Source: Gemmatimonadota bacterium | GTDB taxonomy: Bacteria; JBHIER01; G020348925 | Direction: 5' to 3' | DNA: 51,457 bases | Assembly: GCA_020348925.1 (NCBI GenBank) | Contig: CP070758.1 | Location: forward strand, 3,949,481 to 4,000,937 | In this document: one piece after another, positions 8,889 to 19,836 of the stretch | Layout: every line of letters begins with the position of its first letter | Numbering within the stretch: the first letter of the stretch is position 1 | The notes under the pieces: generated by a model | What the model saw: the letters and a program-made list of their open reading frames with translations, nothing else | The model's database searches: none | What the model was told of the DNA's origin: nothing | Program-made: the position numbers and the translations under genes

Positions 8889-10298
8889 TTATCGTTTGCG
8901 AAATCTGGCTGGCATTATTCTCAGCTGCTCTCGATATTTTGAAACTGTACGCCGGGCAATGTTGAAACCCTCCTCTTTCAATCTATTCGCGATTTCCTGG
9001 TCGCTGAGGGGTTTCTTTTGATTCTCCTCTTCAACAAGGCGAGTAATTCGCTCTTTCACCCGCTTCGAAGACACCTCCTCTCCGGCTCTACTTTCAATCT
9101 TTGCATCGAAAAAATATTTCAAAGGAAAGATACCGCGAGGAGTCTGGACATATTTATTACTGGTTACACGGCTGACGGTAGAAACAGACATCTCCAGTGC
9201 TTCCGCGACCTCCTGGAGGACCATGGGCTTCAAACGGGTAACGCCATGTTCCAAGAAATCACGCTGCGCCTGAGCCAAGTAATTCACAACCGCTAATATT
9301 GTGGACCGTCTTTGGTCAATGGACTTAATCAGCCATCGAGCAGCATTGAGCTTGTCGACGACGTATCTTTTCGTCTCAGGGCTCGAGGTCGAAGACCCTT
9401 CGAGAACGGAACGATACAGAGGATTCACCCTCAACATGGGTGAATTTTTATCGTTCAGCATGACGACGTAATTATTCTCAATCTTCTCAATAATCACATC
9501 GGGGAAAATCGTTCTGGCTCCCATCGAAGGTCCCCAGCCTGGACGTGGGTTCAACCGAGCAATCCGCGCCGCAGCTTTGTGCACGTCCTCTTCGCTCACT
9601 CCCAAGGTCTTTGCTATGAGTGCAAAGCGGCCTCGTTTCAAATCTAACAAGTGTTTGTCAACTATAGACCCGACGAGAGGATTTTGCACGTCTTTCCGAT
9701 TCAACTGAATAATGAGACACTCTCGAAGGTCTCTTGCCCCAACGCCTACAGGATCGAATGTCTGTATCACCTTCAAGACTTTCTCCACGTCATCAACAGG
9801 AACTGCAACAGCCGAGGCAATATCCTCGATGGGACATGTGAGATATCCATCATCATCCAAATTTCCAATAATATTCTCACCAATCCTCAATTCATCCTCG
9901 GACAGACTTGTCAGTTTTAACTGGGAGAGAAGATGCTCTTCCAAAGTTTCCTCTCGAGGAGGATATGTTTCGACCATCTCTTGATCCCCATCACCCTCCC
10001 GGCTACTGTATCCCATTTCGAAACCATCGCGAACGTATTCGCTCCAGTCGATCTGATCTCGGTCAACTGCGATTTCCTCTTCTTTTTCGTCCCGGGGTTC
10101 CTCCGTCGTTTCAGTCTGTTTCACTTCGACAAGGTCCGTGGTCTCTTCCAGAAATGGATTTATCTCCAATTCCTGTTTCAACAACTGTTCCAGTTCCAAC
10201 GTCGATAATTGAAGAAGCTGCAGCGATTGGATCAATTGAGGCGCAAGTTTCTGCTCCAACTTCAATCTTTGAGATAAATCCAAACCTGGCGACTTCAT
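8889..10298 (-). CDS. rpoN: RNA polymerase sigma-54 factor
   Basis: Sigma-54 directs transcription from -24/-12 promoters with the help of AAA+ activators. The N-terminal region I helix is glutamine/leucine-rich (LIQSLQLLQLSTLELEQLL). An acidic region II follows, then the core-binding domain, an HTH, and the RpoN box ARRTVSKYRE near the C-terminus. I place the start at ATG 10298-10296 (469 residues) because GGAGGAGGG lies about 10 bp upstream. The frame is open to a TTG at 10322, but that would put the ribosome site inside the gene. Its place after lptB matches the conserved lpt-rpoN-PTS gene order of many proteobacteria. No activator protein is in the window. Confidence 0.96.
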   Translation of the reverse strand: MKSPGLDLSQRLKLEQKLAPQLIQSLQLLQLSTLELEQLLKQELEINPFLEETTDLVEVKQTETTEEPRDEKEEEIAVDRDQIDWSEYVRDGFEMGYSSREGDGDQEMVETYPPREETLEEHLLSQLKLTSLSEDELRIGENIIGNLDDDGYLTCPIEDIASAVAVPVDDVEKVLKVIQTFDPVGVGARDLRECLIIQLNRKDVQNPLVGSIVDKHLLDLKRGRFALIAKTLGVSEEDVHKAAARIARLNPRPGWGPSMGARTIFPDVIIEKIENNYVVMLNDKNSPMLRVNPLYRSVLEGSSTSSPETKRYVVDKLNAARWLIKSIDQRRSTILAVVNYLAQAQRDFLEHGVTRLKPMVLQEVAEALEMSVSTVSRVTSNKYVQTPRGIFPLKYFFDAKIESRAGEEVSSKRVKERITRLVEEENQKKPLSDQEIANRLKEEGFNIARRTVSKYREQLRIMPARFRKR

Positions 10299-10324
10299 AT
10301 CAAATTTTCCCTCCTCCGTCAATC

Positions 10325-11047
10325 CTAATCCAACCGAAATTTTTCTCCAAGATAGATCCGTCTCGCTTCCGGATCGTTTGCTAAATACTGGGCGGTCCCT
10401 GATTTCAAAATCCTTCCCTCGCTCATAATGTATGCTCGGTCCGTAATTTGCAGTGTCTCTCGAACGTTATGATCCGTAATTAAGACTCCGAGCCCTTTTC
10501 CCCTTAACTGAGATACAATTCCCTGAATATCCTCGCGAGCAATGGGATCGACCCCGGTAAACGGCTCATCCAAAAGAATGAATTTTGGTTTCGTGGCCAG
10601 GGCTCTGGTAATCTCCACTCGTCTCCGTTCACCTCCAGACAGGGTGTAGGCTCGGTGCTTTGCCAGAGAGGTTATATCCAATTCCTCCAGGAGGGTTTTT
10701 AACTGCTGTTTGCGATCTTCCCCGGGCAAATGCATTGTTTCCAGAATGGCTTGAATATTCTGTTCCACGGTCAGTTTTCGAAAAATCGAGGGTTCTTGGG
10801 GCAAGTAACCGATACCCCGTCGAGCTCTCTTGTACATGGGCAAGGACGTAATTTCCTCACCGCCGAGCAATACTCTCCCATCATCGGGCTTGATCATCCC
10901 TACGATCATGTAAAAAGATGTAGTTTTTCCCGCCCCATTTGGACCCAAGAGACCCACAACCTCACCCTGATGTACCTCAATACTGACATCGTTCACGACC
11001 TTACGTTTGTTGTACACTTTCACCAGATTCTCCGACGCAATCGTCAA
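10325..11047 (-). CDS. lptB: LPS export ABC transporter ATP-binding protein LptB
   Basis: The cytosolic ATPase that powers LPS extraction by LptFG, 240 residues. Seen here: Walker A GPNGAGKT at 35-42, ABC signature [11 protein letters not shown], Walker [14 protein letters not shown], and the switch histidine in ITDHNVRE. Residues such as [13 protein letters not shown] match LptB closely. The start is TTG (11047-11045) with AGGTGAG a few bases upstream. It sits between lptC and rpoN. Unlike the E. coli arrangement there is no lptA between lptC and lptB, and lptF/lptG are not in the window. Confidence 0.96.
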   Translation of the reverse strand: MTIASENLVKVYNKRKVVNDVSIEVHQGEVVGLLGPNGAGKTTSFYMIVGMIKPDDGRVLLGGEEITSLPMYKRARRGIGYLPQEPSIFRKLTVEQNIQAILETMHLPGEDRKQQLKTLLEELDITSLAKHRAYTLSGGERRRVEITRALATKPKFILLDEPFTGVDPIAREDIQGIVSQLRGKGLGVLITDHNVRETLQITDRAYIMSEGRILKSGTAQYLANDPEARRIYLGEKFRLD

Positions 11048-11080
11048 CAGATCTCACCTCTCGGGTTCCAGATTCCACTT

Positions 11081-11638
11081 CTACGGTTCTCCGGTAACTC
11101 TTCTCTTCACCACCCCAGTAATATTTTCTTTGATCTTCCAATGTTCCAAATCAGCGTCCGATTCAAAACCGACGCCCGTAATCTCTTCATCTCCACTCTG
11201 AATAGTCACCAGCGTATCCGAAAGGATCCTCTGACTCTCATTGTGCCATTCCAGTTTCTCGGTTTTTAAACGTGATCCTCCTTCGGAAAGAACGAGGACA
11301 TTGCCGAAGGCCGTTAAGTTCTGAGAGATCTCATTCACTGCTCCACCATCGGCCGTAAGCACGGAGACATGGTTCCCGTTGTCATCGAAAAAATCCACCT
11401 GAATCCTTTCATCCATCTTGATAATATGACTTTCTTCAAATTTGAGTATGTGCCCCGCCCATACTTTCGCTCGATTCTGACCCCTGACAGACAGAATGAC
11501 TGTTGAATTCCATGATTCCTGCGAGGGAGTCTCCTTTCCTGTTGCCTCAGACATGGGCCGCTGTTCTCCCCTCTGGCAACTCAGAAGGGACAGCAGGGCA
11601 ATACCGAAAAAAAATGTGTCTACGGTTCTTGAGATCAT
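11081..11638 (-). CDS. lptC: LPS export protein LptC-like lipoprotein
   Basis: A 185-residue protein with a signal sequence ending in LLSCQ (residues 17-21), a lipobox that suggests attachment by a lipid rather than by the usual LptC membrane helix. The body (about 60-175) shows the beta-rich LptC/LptA pattern: KFEESHIIKMDERIQVDFFD, LTADGGAVNE, LTAFGNVLVL, RLKTEKLEWH. Family role: it links the LptB2FG transporter to the periplasmic LptA bridge. The gene lies 11 bp after kdsD and 33 bp before lptB. Only one OstA-like unit is seen, so it does not look like an LptC-LptA fusion. Confidence 0.88.
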   Translation of the reverse strand: MISRTVDTFFFGIALLSLLSCQRGEQRPMSEATGKETPSQESWNSTVILSVRGQNRAKVWAGHILKFEESHIIKMDERIQVDFFDDNGNHVSVLTADGGAVNEISQNLTAFGNVLVLSEGGSRLKTEKLEWHNESQRILSDTLVTIQSGDEEITGVGFESDADLEHWKIKENITGVVKRRVTGEP

Positions 11639-11649
11639 ACTCTGCCCTC

Positions 11650-12606
11650 TTAATAAACTCCGGCCCGCATAATATCATGAAGATGAACGATGCCTATCGG
11701 ACGTCGTTCAGCATCGATGACGACAAGGGAGGTTATCCCGTATTCCTCCATCAATTGAAGAGCCTCGGCTGCCAGTCTGTCCTGTGTAATCGTTTTGGGA
11801 TCTCGAATCATAACCTCCCGCACTTTTTTATCAAAGATATCCTTCGTTTTTTCCAATAATCTTCCCAGGTCACCATAAACGAAGATCCCCACCAATGTTC
11901 CGTTTCTATCGACGACACTGGTGACACCGCGTTTGGCAGTCATCTCCAAGATGGTTTTTTCCATGGAGAAATCTTCATCAACGATAGGAACTTCGTCGTC
12001 TGTCAGCATAACATCCTCGACAGTGAGTAAAAGCCGTCGCCCCAGAGCACCACCAGGATGGAGGAGAGCGAAATCCTCAGGACTGAAGTCCCTTCGATGG
12101 AGCAATGCAATTGCCAGTGCATCCCCCATAGCGACAGTGGCCGTTGTACTGGCCGTCGGAATGAGATCATAAGGACATGCCTCCTCCCTGACGCTGACGT
12201 CCAGAACCACGTCACTTCTCTTGGCAAGGGGTGAGTCTCGGTTCCCGGTTAATGTAATAATAGGTATACCCATCCGCTTGAAGAGTGGAACCAGTTGATA
12301 GAGTTCGTCGGTGTTTCCGCTTTTCGAGATGGCGATGACCACATCGTTTCTTTGAACAACACCCATGTCTCCGTGAACTCCCTCAACGGGGTGGAGGAAA
12401 ATAGCTGGGGTACCTGTACTGGACAGCGTCGCTGCAATTTTTTTTGCAACGATTCCGGATTTTCCCATGCCCGAAACGATGATCCGCCCTTTCGAGTGAA
12501 AGATGATGTCAAGGGCTCTTTCGAAATCCTTGTCAAGTCGCTCTTCAAGGGCAGCCACGGCAGCTGCCTCAATGCGGATCACCTCTTTACCTTTCTCAGC
12601 ACTCAT
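11650..12606 (-). CDS. kdsD: D-arabinose 5-phosphate isomerase with CBS domains
   Basis: It converts ribulose 5-phosphate to arabinose 5-phosphate, the first committed substrate of Kdo synthesis. The protein has 318 residues: a SIS sugar isomerase domain (about 30-185) with GMGKSGIVAKKIAATLSSTG and HPVEGVHGDMG, followed by two CBS domains (about 200-318). This is the standard KdsD architecture and length. It is followed 11 bp later by lptC and preceded by kdsA, so Kdo synthesis and LPS export genes are adjacent. No kdsC phosphatase gene is seen nearby. KdsC may be encoded elsewhere or replaced. Confidence 0.95.
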   Translation of the reverse strand: MSAEKGKEVIRIEAAAVAALEERLDKDFERALDIIFHSKGRIIVSGMGKSGIVAKKIAATLSSTGTPAIFLHPVEGVHGDMGVVQRNDVVIAISKSGNTDELYQLVPLFKRMGIPIITLTGNRDSPLAKRSDVVLDVSVREEACPYDLIPTASTTATVAMGDALAIALLHRRDFSPEDFALLHPGGALGRRLLLTVEDVMLTDDEVPIVDEDFSMEKTILEMTAKRGVTSVVDRNGTLVGIFVYGDLGRLLEKTKDIFDKKVREVMIRDPKTITQDRLAAEALQLMEEYGITSLVVIDAERRPIGIVHLHDIMRAGVY

Positions 12607-12649
12607 AACCCTAATGGAACACTCATGTGCTCAAGACCGAACACCAAAA

Positions 12650-13501
12650 TTAATTGCTCTTCACGAGATCGTCAATGGCCTTCAATTGAATCAATAATCC
12701 TTCAAGCTTTGCTAACGGCCACATGCTTGCTGCATCGCACAGAGCCTCTTTCACACACGGATGTGTCTCAATAAATATTGCGTCACATCCGGAAGCCACA
12801 GCTGCCCGGGCAAGATAGGGCACAAATTCCGGTTGCCCCCCCGATGGATCGCTACTGGATCGTCCATACACGCGGATAGCATGAGTTACATCAAAGATAA
12901 CCGGATATCCAAACCTTCTCATAATCGGCAGAGAGCGTATATCCACAACCAAATTGTGGTACCCGAAACAGGACCCCCTTTCGGTGAGCAAAATATTGGT
13001 GTTCCCGACATTTTCGAGTTTCCCCACAATATGCCGCACATCGTGCGGATCCAAAAATTGACCCTTTTTCACGTTCACCGCCTTGGCCCATTTGCCCACT
13101 TCGAGAGTCAGCTGGGTTTGCATGCATAAATAGGCCGGAATCTGAACCACATCCAAAACGTCACTTGCTTCTTTGGCTTCCGCAGCACAATGGACGTCCG
13201 AAAGAATCGGTACATGAATCGATTCTCTAACCTTCTCCAAAATTTTCAATCCCATTTTCAATCCCGGCCCTTGATACGTCTCAGCGGAAGACCGGTTATC
13301 CTTCAGATAGGAAGATTTGAAAATAAAGGACATTCCCACGCGTTGCGCTATCTCCTGAACTCGCTCACCTGTTTCGAGTGCGACCTCTTCGTTTTCGATG
13401 ACACACGGCCCCGCTATGAGCGCCAAAGGATGTCCCCCGCCGATGTGCACGGAGCCAACTGAAACCGTTTTCGTCGTTGGAACGTTCACGTTCATCCTCA
13501 A
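12650..13501 (-). CDS. kdsA: Kdo-8-phosphate synthase, probably metal-dependent class
   Basis: It condenses PEP with arabinose 5-phosphate. The protein has 283 residues in a TIM-barrel with the family motifs LIAGPCVIE, NRSSAETYQGPGL and VKKGQFLDP. The cysteine of GPC aligns with the metal-binding cysteine of the Aquifex enzyme rather than the asparagine of the E. coli enzyme. The other ligands are also visible: H in FDVTHA, E in FIETHP and D in LCDAAS. A metal-dependent enzyme is therefore likely (inference from family knowledge). The start ATG abuts the pyrG stop with no gap, so the two are probably translationally coupled. Confidence 0.96.
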   Translation of the reverse strand: MRMNVNVPTTKTVSVGSVHIGGGHPLALIAGPCVIENEEVALETGERVQEIAQRVGMSFIFKSSYLKDNRSSAETYQGPGLKMGLKILEKVRESIHVPILSDVHCAAEAKEASDVLDVVQIPAYLCMQTQLTLEVGKWAKAVNVKKGQFLDPHDVRHIVGKLENVGNTNILLTERGSCFGYHNLVVDIRSLPIMRRFGYPVIFDVTHAIRVYGRSSSDPSGGQPEFVPYLARAAVASGCDAIFIETHPCVKEALCDAASMWPLAKLEGLLIQLKAIDDLVKSN

Positions 13502-15995
<2,494 letters not shown>

Positions 15996-16092
15996 ACATC
16001 AGTCCTTCCATACATGACACCTCGCGCACAACCCTCCCTTCCGGTCATCAGCGCACCCCCAAACACAAGAATAATATAGCACATTTTTCATT

Positions 16093-16121
16093 ATTTTACA
16101 AAACCTTTTGTCCCGTGTCAA
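16093..16121 (-). promoter_or_regulatory. Sigma-70-type promoter for the kdsB operon
   Basis: On the minus strand, TTGACA (16121-16116), a 17-base spacer and TAAAAT (16098-16093). The match to a housekeeping promoter is near perfect, and the expected start lies near 16086, about 90 bases before the kdsB ATG. It is the only strong promoter I see for the run of co-directional genes down to position 1, although internal promoters cannot be excluded. Confidence 0.7.
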
Positions 16122-16329
16122 TGAAAAAACGAATACATTGCCAAGCCCCCTGTGCTCCCCACGGTCAATGCTACGGTCGACTGACATATGCTCCTCGGAG
16201 CATCGGATAAATCGAGTTCCGTCCGAATCTGCTGAGAAGGTACCGTCTCACGAAATTCTCTCCTTTCATACAATGAAATATTTTTTAACTTATAGTAAAA
16301 ACATAGGTTGTCATCGACACTATTAGTTC

Positions 16330-16358
16330 TTGACAACAATCTGCCACAGCCGTATATT
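16330..16358 (+). promoter_or_regulatory. Sigma-70-type promoter for the SLC12-type transporter
   Basis: TTGACA (16330-16335), a 17-base spacer and TATATT (16353-16358). Expected transcription starts near 16365, giving a leader of about 140 bases before the transporter ATG at 16505. Confidence 0.65.
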
Positions 16359-16504
16359 TGTGGGATTGCATCGCATGAGATGTGTCCCATCCGAGAGAAA
16401 GCTTTGGAGACTATGAAGGAAAGAAAAAGCAATTCGTTTCCGGTAAAGACGAGAACTAATCTTTTTCATAATGCTTTTATGAGATCGCAACCCTCCACAA
16501 TCAA

Positions 16505-18751
16505 ATGCCTGTAAGAAGAAAACCGCTCCCCTCAATAAATGGGGAGACAGAGTTAAAACCCCAGCCGGCTCAGAAGTTTGGCACATTTCTGGGCGTCTAT
16601 ACACCCAGCGTTTTGACCATCCTCGGACTCGTCATGTATCTGCGCTTCGGCTGGATTGTGGGGAACCTGGGATTGGGCATCACTATCCTCATTGTCCTCG
16701 TTGCCAGCTCCATCACTTTCACCACGGCTCTGAGCGCCTCGGCAATCGCCACAAACATGCGCGTCGGTGTGGGAGGCGAGTACTATCTCATATCCCACAG
16801 TTTAGGATTGGAGCTTGGGGGAGCCATTGGTATACCCCTCTTTTTATGCCGCACTTTGAGCATCACATTCTATAGCTTCGGCTTGGCCGAATCGATCCTA
16901 TCCTTCTGGCCGGATGCCTGGGGTGCCATGCCCGACTACACAATTCAGATCCTCACAGCGGCCATCATCGTAACCATCACAGCCGTCTCCGGCAAAAGCG
17001 CGGGTCTGGCTCTGAAAGTGCAGCTGCCCATCATGGCAGCGGTAGGACTGACGCTGGTGGCTCTGATGATCGGTGTCTTCACCGGGGGACTCCGCTCGCC
17101 GGAATGGACCGCGACCTATCGGACGGCACCCCAGGGATTTTGGTACGTCTTTGCTGTGTTCTTTCCGGCGGTAACCGGTTTTACGGCCGGTATCGGTATG
17201 AGCGGTGACTTGAAGAATCCCCAGCGCTCAATCCCTCTCGGCACCCTTCTGGCCGTAATAACCGGCGCCGGTATTTATCTCCTTGTTCCAATTCTTTTGG
17301 GAATATCTTCCCGGGTCAGTTTTGAAGAACTTGCCCAACCTGGGATTATCTGGAGTAAGATAGCCATACTTGGCGTCTGGCTCCTACTGCCGGGCATCTG
17401 GGGAGCCATACTCTCTTCCGCTTTCGGCAGTGTTCTCGGTGGGCCGCGTGTCCTCCAAGCCTTGGCCGACGATGGTCTGGCCCCCCGATTTCTTTCCCGC
17501 GTCTCCAGGACCGGGCAACCGACTATCGCCACATGGATCAGTGGCACCATCGCCCTGACTGCCGTCGCCTTCGGGGGCCTGAACGCCGTGGCCCAGTTCG
17601 TGACGATTCTCTTTCTGACCCTTTACGTCACGATTAACTTCAGCGCCGGCCTTGAAAAGCTTGTGGGCGACCCATCCTACCGGCCCACCATCAACGTCCC
17701 CTGGTACGTTTCACTCTTCGGGTGCCTCGGCGCCGTGGTGGTCATGTTTCTGATCAACCCGTTCGCGTGTGTCGCCGCGCTCGTACTTGAATCGATACTT
17801 TTCTTCCACCTCAGGCGGCGGTCTCTGAGCAAACGTTGGGGAGACGTTCGGGCCGGCCTGTGGGTGACCCTGGCACGATTCTCCCTCTTAAAGCTTCACC
17901 GCCACAGCAGCGATCCCCGCAACTGGCGACCGCATATCCTTCTGTTCCTGGCCGATCCAAAGAAACGGACCGGTATGGTCCGGCTCGCGAACTGGTTCAA
18001 CCAGAACCGCGGTATCGTCACGGCATGTCATCTCATTGAAGGTGACCTGGAACGTGAAAATATTGACATCAACGACAAACTTCAGGAGATGGATCAGCTC
18101 CTGCACAATGAAGGTCTGGTCGCTTTCAGCAATGTCAATGTCGTACCTGATTATGAAAGTGGAGCCATCGACACCATCCAGGCACACGGTATAGCCGGGC
18201 TCAAATCCAACACGGTCCTGTTCGGCATGCCTAAAAAGGAGGATCGACTGGCTTCCATCCTGCGTGTCATGCGAGCTATCTCGAGAATGGGCAAGAGTAC
18301 TATTATTGCCAATCTCAAGTGGGCGCATGAACCCGGTACAAGCAAACAGATCGATCTCTGGTGGCGCGGCCTTCAGGACAATGGCGACTTAATGCTTCTG
18401 CTCGCCCATTTGCTCAACCTCAATCCGGAATGGAGGGACGCGAAGATCGTACTGCGCTCAATAGTTTTGCAGCAGGAGGAACGCGAACACATGACTGCCA
18501 ACCTCAATACACTCATTGCTGAGACACGAATCAGGGCCAAACCGGAAGTTATCATCAAACCGCCCAATCGCACAGTCCTCGAAGTCATGCATGCCCTCAG
18601 TCACGAAGCGGATATTGTCTTTCTCGGATTGATGGAGCCCAAGCCGGGCGAAGAACCGGAGTACGCTGCAAGACTGATGAAGATGGTCAGCGGCTTCAAT
18701 ACTACCATCTTCGTTCGCAATGCAGGTGAATTCGCCGGACACCTGATTTAA
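16505..18751 (+). CDS. APC-superfamily permease resembling cation-chloride cotransporters (SLC12-like)
   Basis: A 748-residue inner-membrane protein. The first membrane helix region FGTFLGVYTPSVLTILGLVM, then LRFGWIVGNLGLG and the glycine-rich GVGGEYYLISHSLGLELGGA, match the cation-chloride cotransporter branch of the APC superfamily. About 12 membrane helices (30-450) are followed by a soluble C-terminal region (about 470-748) with two alternating alpha/beta stretches (WRPHILLFLADPKK, and EADIVFLGLM). This region is like the regulatory tail of SLC12 proteins. Substrates could be Na+/K+/Cl- or amino acids; sequence alone does not decide. By eye it is richer in G+C than its neighbours, which might mean a different origin. 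It has its own promoter and stands alone. Confidence 0.85.
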   Translation: MPVRRKPLPSINGETELKPQPAQKFGTFLGVYTPSVLTILGLVMYLRFGWIVGNLGLGITILIVLVASSITFTTALSASAIATNMRVGVGGEYYLISHSLGLELGGAIGIPLFLCRTLSITFYSFGLAESILSFWPDAWGAMPDYTIQILTAAIIVTITAVSGKSAGLALKVQLPIMAAVGLTLVALMIGVFTGGLRSPEWTATYRTAPQGFWYVFAVFFPAVTGFTAGIGMSGDLKNPQRSIPLGTLLAVITGAGIYLLVPILLGISSRVSFEELAQPGIIWSKIAILGVWLLLPGIWGAILSSAFGSVLGGPRVLQALADDGLAPRFLSRVSRTGQPTIATWISGTIALTAVAFGGLNAVAQFVTILFLTLYVTINFSAGLEKLVGDPSYRPTINVPWYVSLFGCLGAVVVMFLINPFACVAALVLESILFFHLRRRSLSKRWGDVRAGLWVTLARFSLLKLHRHSSDPRNWRPHILLFLADPKKRTGMVRLANWFNQNRGIVTACHLIEGDLERENIDINDKLQEMDQLLHNEGLVAFSNVNVVPDYESGAIDTIQAHGIAGLKSNTVLFGMPKKEDRLASILRVMRAISRMGKSTIIANLKWAHEPGTSKQIDLWWRGLQDNGDLMLLLAHLLNLNPEWRDAKIVLRSIVLQQEEREHMTANLNTLIAETRIRAKPEVIIKPPNRTVLEVMHALSHEADIVFLGLMEPKPGEEPEYAARLMKMVSGFNTTIFVRNAGEFAGHLI

Positions 18752-18844
18752 AGCGTATAAACATCGCGCAAGTGAAGAAACCGATTTCTTCTCACATTGA
18801 CGCGCCGCATCTCTTCCACGCGCGTTCGCCCAAGACAGGATAGA

Positions 18845-19771
18845 ATGGAAAAAGCTGCTGAACAACTGACTCAGAGTTTGGCCGAAGGAGGATTCAAGAG
18901 CACCATCTTGTCCACTCATCGCTTAGCTGATCTGAAGGCCGACTTCGAGCGTCTCTACGAACAAGGGACCTTCGATAACACGTTTTACAACGATAGGCTC
19001 TCATACTATACCTTCGACATACCGGAGGATTTCTCCGAGGCACAATCAATCATCCTCATCGCCGCTCCCCAACCTAAGGTAAAGGTCACATTCGAATATT
19101 CGGGCACACCGTATGTCACCATCGTTCCTCCCACGTATTCATACGATACGGATAAAATTGCATTGAAGTCTATCCTACAAACCTTACACACATTCGGCTA
19201 TCGGACACGTGATCCCGTTCTTCCTGTGAAATCTCTCGCTGTACGCAGCGGGCTGGCGAGCTATGGGAGAAACAACATGGCATACATAGGGGAGTGGGGC
19301 AGTTATTTCAGATTGAAAGCGTTCCTCTCCGATATGCCACATGCTGAAGATCATTGGCAGAATTACTGCGTAATGGACCGCTGCAATACCTGCGTTGCTT
19401 GTGTGAAAAAGTGTCCTACTGGGGCCATGAGCAGCGAACGATTTGTATTTCACGGAGAGAAGTGCATCACGTATTTAAACGAAGGATCGAACCCCTTCCC
19501 TGCCTGGGTTGATCCAGCCTGGCACAACTGTCTCATCGGATGCATGATCTGTCAGGATGTCTGTCCGATGAACAGGCACTTTGTCACCTGGACGATTGAA
19601 GATGGTGAGTTCTCCGAAGATGAAACATCAATGATACTCAGGGGAGTTCCGTCAACCGAACTCCCGGCGGTAACGAGAGAAAAACTGAACACATTGGATC
19701 TCTTGGAGGAGTATGAGTCGCTTGGTCGGAACTTGCGCGTTCTCATAAATGGACCTCAAGAAGAAGCATAA
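18845..19771 (+). CDS. Epoxyqueuosine-reductase-like protein with two 4Fe-4S clusters
   Basis: I place the start at ATG 18845 (308 residues), with AGGA 4 bp upstream; the frame is open to a TTG at 18797. The C-terminal half has CNTCVACVKKCPTGAM and then, after EKCITYLNEG, the second cysteine set CLIGCMICQDVCPMN. This double-cluster layout is that of QueG and its relatives. QueG reduces epoxyqueuosine in tRNA with cobalamin. The middle region VRSGLASYGRNNMAYI also resembles QueG. The N-terminal region looks diverged and the genes around it are not queuosine genes, so this may be a paralogue of different function. It is an accessory gene on the plus strand. Confidence 0.75.
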   Translation: MEKAAEQLTQSLAEGGFKSTILSTHRLADLKADFERLYEQGTFDNTFYNDRLSYYTFDIPEDFSEAQSIILIAAPQPKVKVTFEYSGTPYVTIVPPTYSYDTDKIALKSILQTLHTFGYRTRDPVLPVKSLAVRSGLASYGRNNMAYIGEWGSYFRLKAFLSDMPHAEDHWQNYCVMDRCNTCVACVKKCPTGAMSSERFVFHGEKCITYLNEGSNPFPAWVDPAWHNCLIGCMICQDVCPMNRHFVTWTIEDGEFSEDETSMILRGVPSTELPAVTREKLNTLDLLEEYESLGRNLRVLINGPQEEA

Positions 19772-19836
19772 TACACGAGCATCTGAGAAAACCTTCCTCT
19801 TCGATCCTGTCAACCGATTGAAGAGGAGGTCGACCA

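Larger units (their letters stand above)
15996..16504. other. Divergent intergenic region between kdsB and the SLC12-type transporter
   Basis: The 509 bp hold two back-to-back promoter-like elements (listed separately) and no convincing gene. I looked for a c-di-AMP (ydaO-type) leader ahead of the transporter and did not find its conserved motifs. The 140-base stretch after the plus-strand promoter has no strong hairpin followed by a T-run. Confidence 0.6.

Noticed and set aside
16365-16504. c-di-AMP (ydaO) riboswitch ahead of the SLC12-like transporter
   Set aside because: Such transporters are frequent targets of this riboswitch, but I could not find its conserved core blocks, and the leader of about 140 bases is probably too short.
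18772-18795. Hairpin GTGAAGAAA/TTTCTTCTCAC as terminator of the SLC12-like gene
   Set aside because: The stem has a bulge and no T-run follows, so there is no support for termination.
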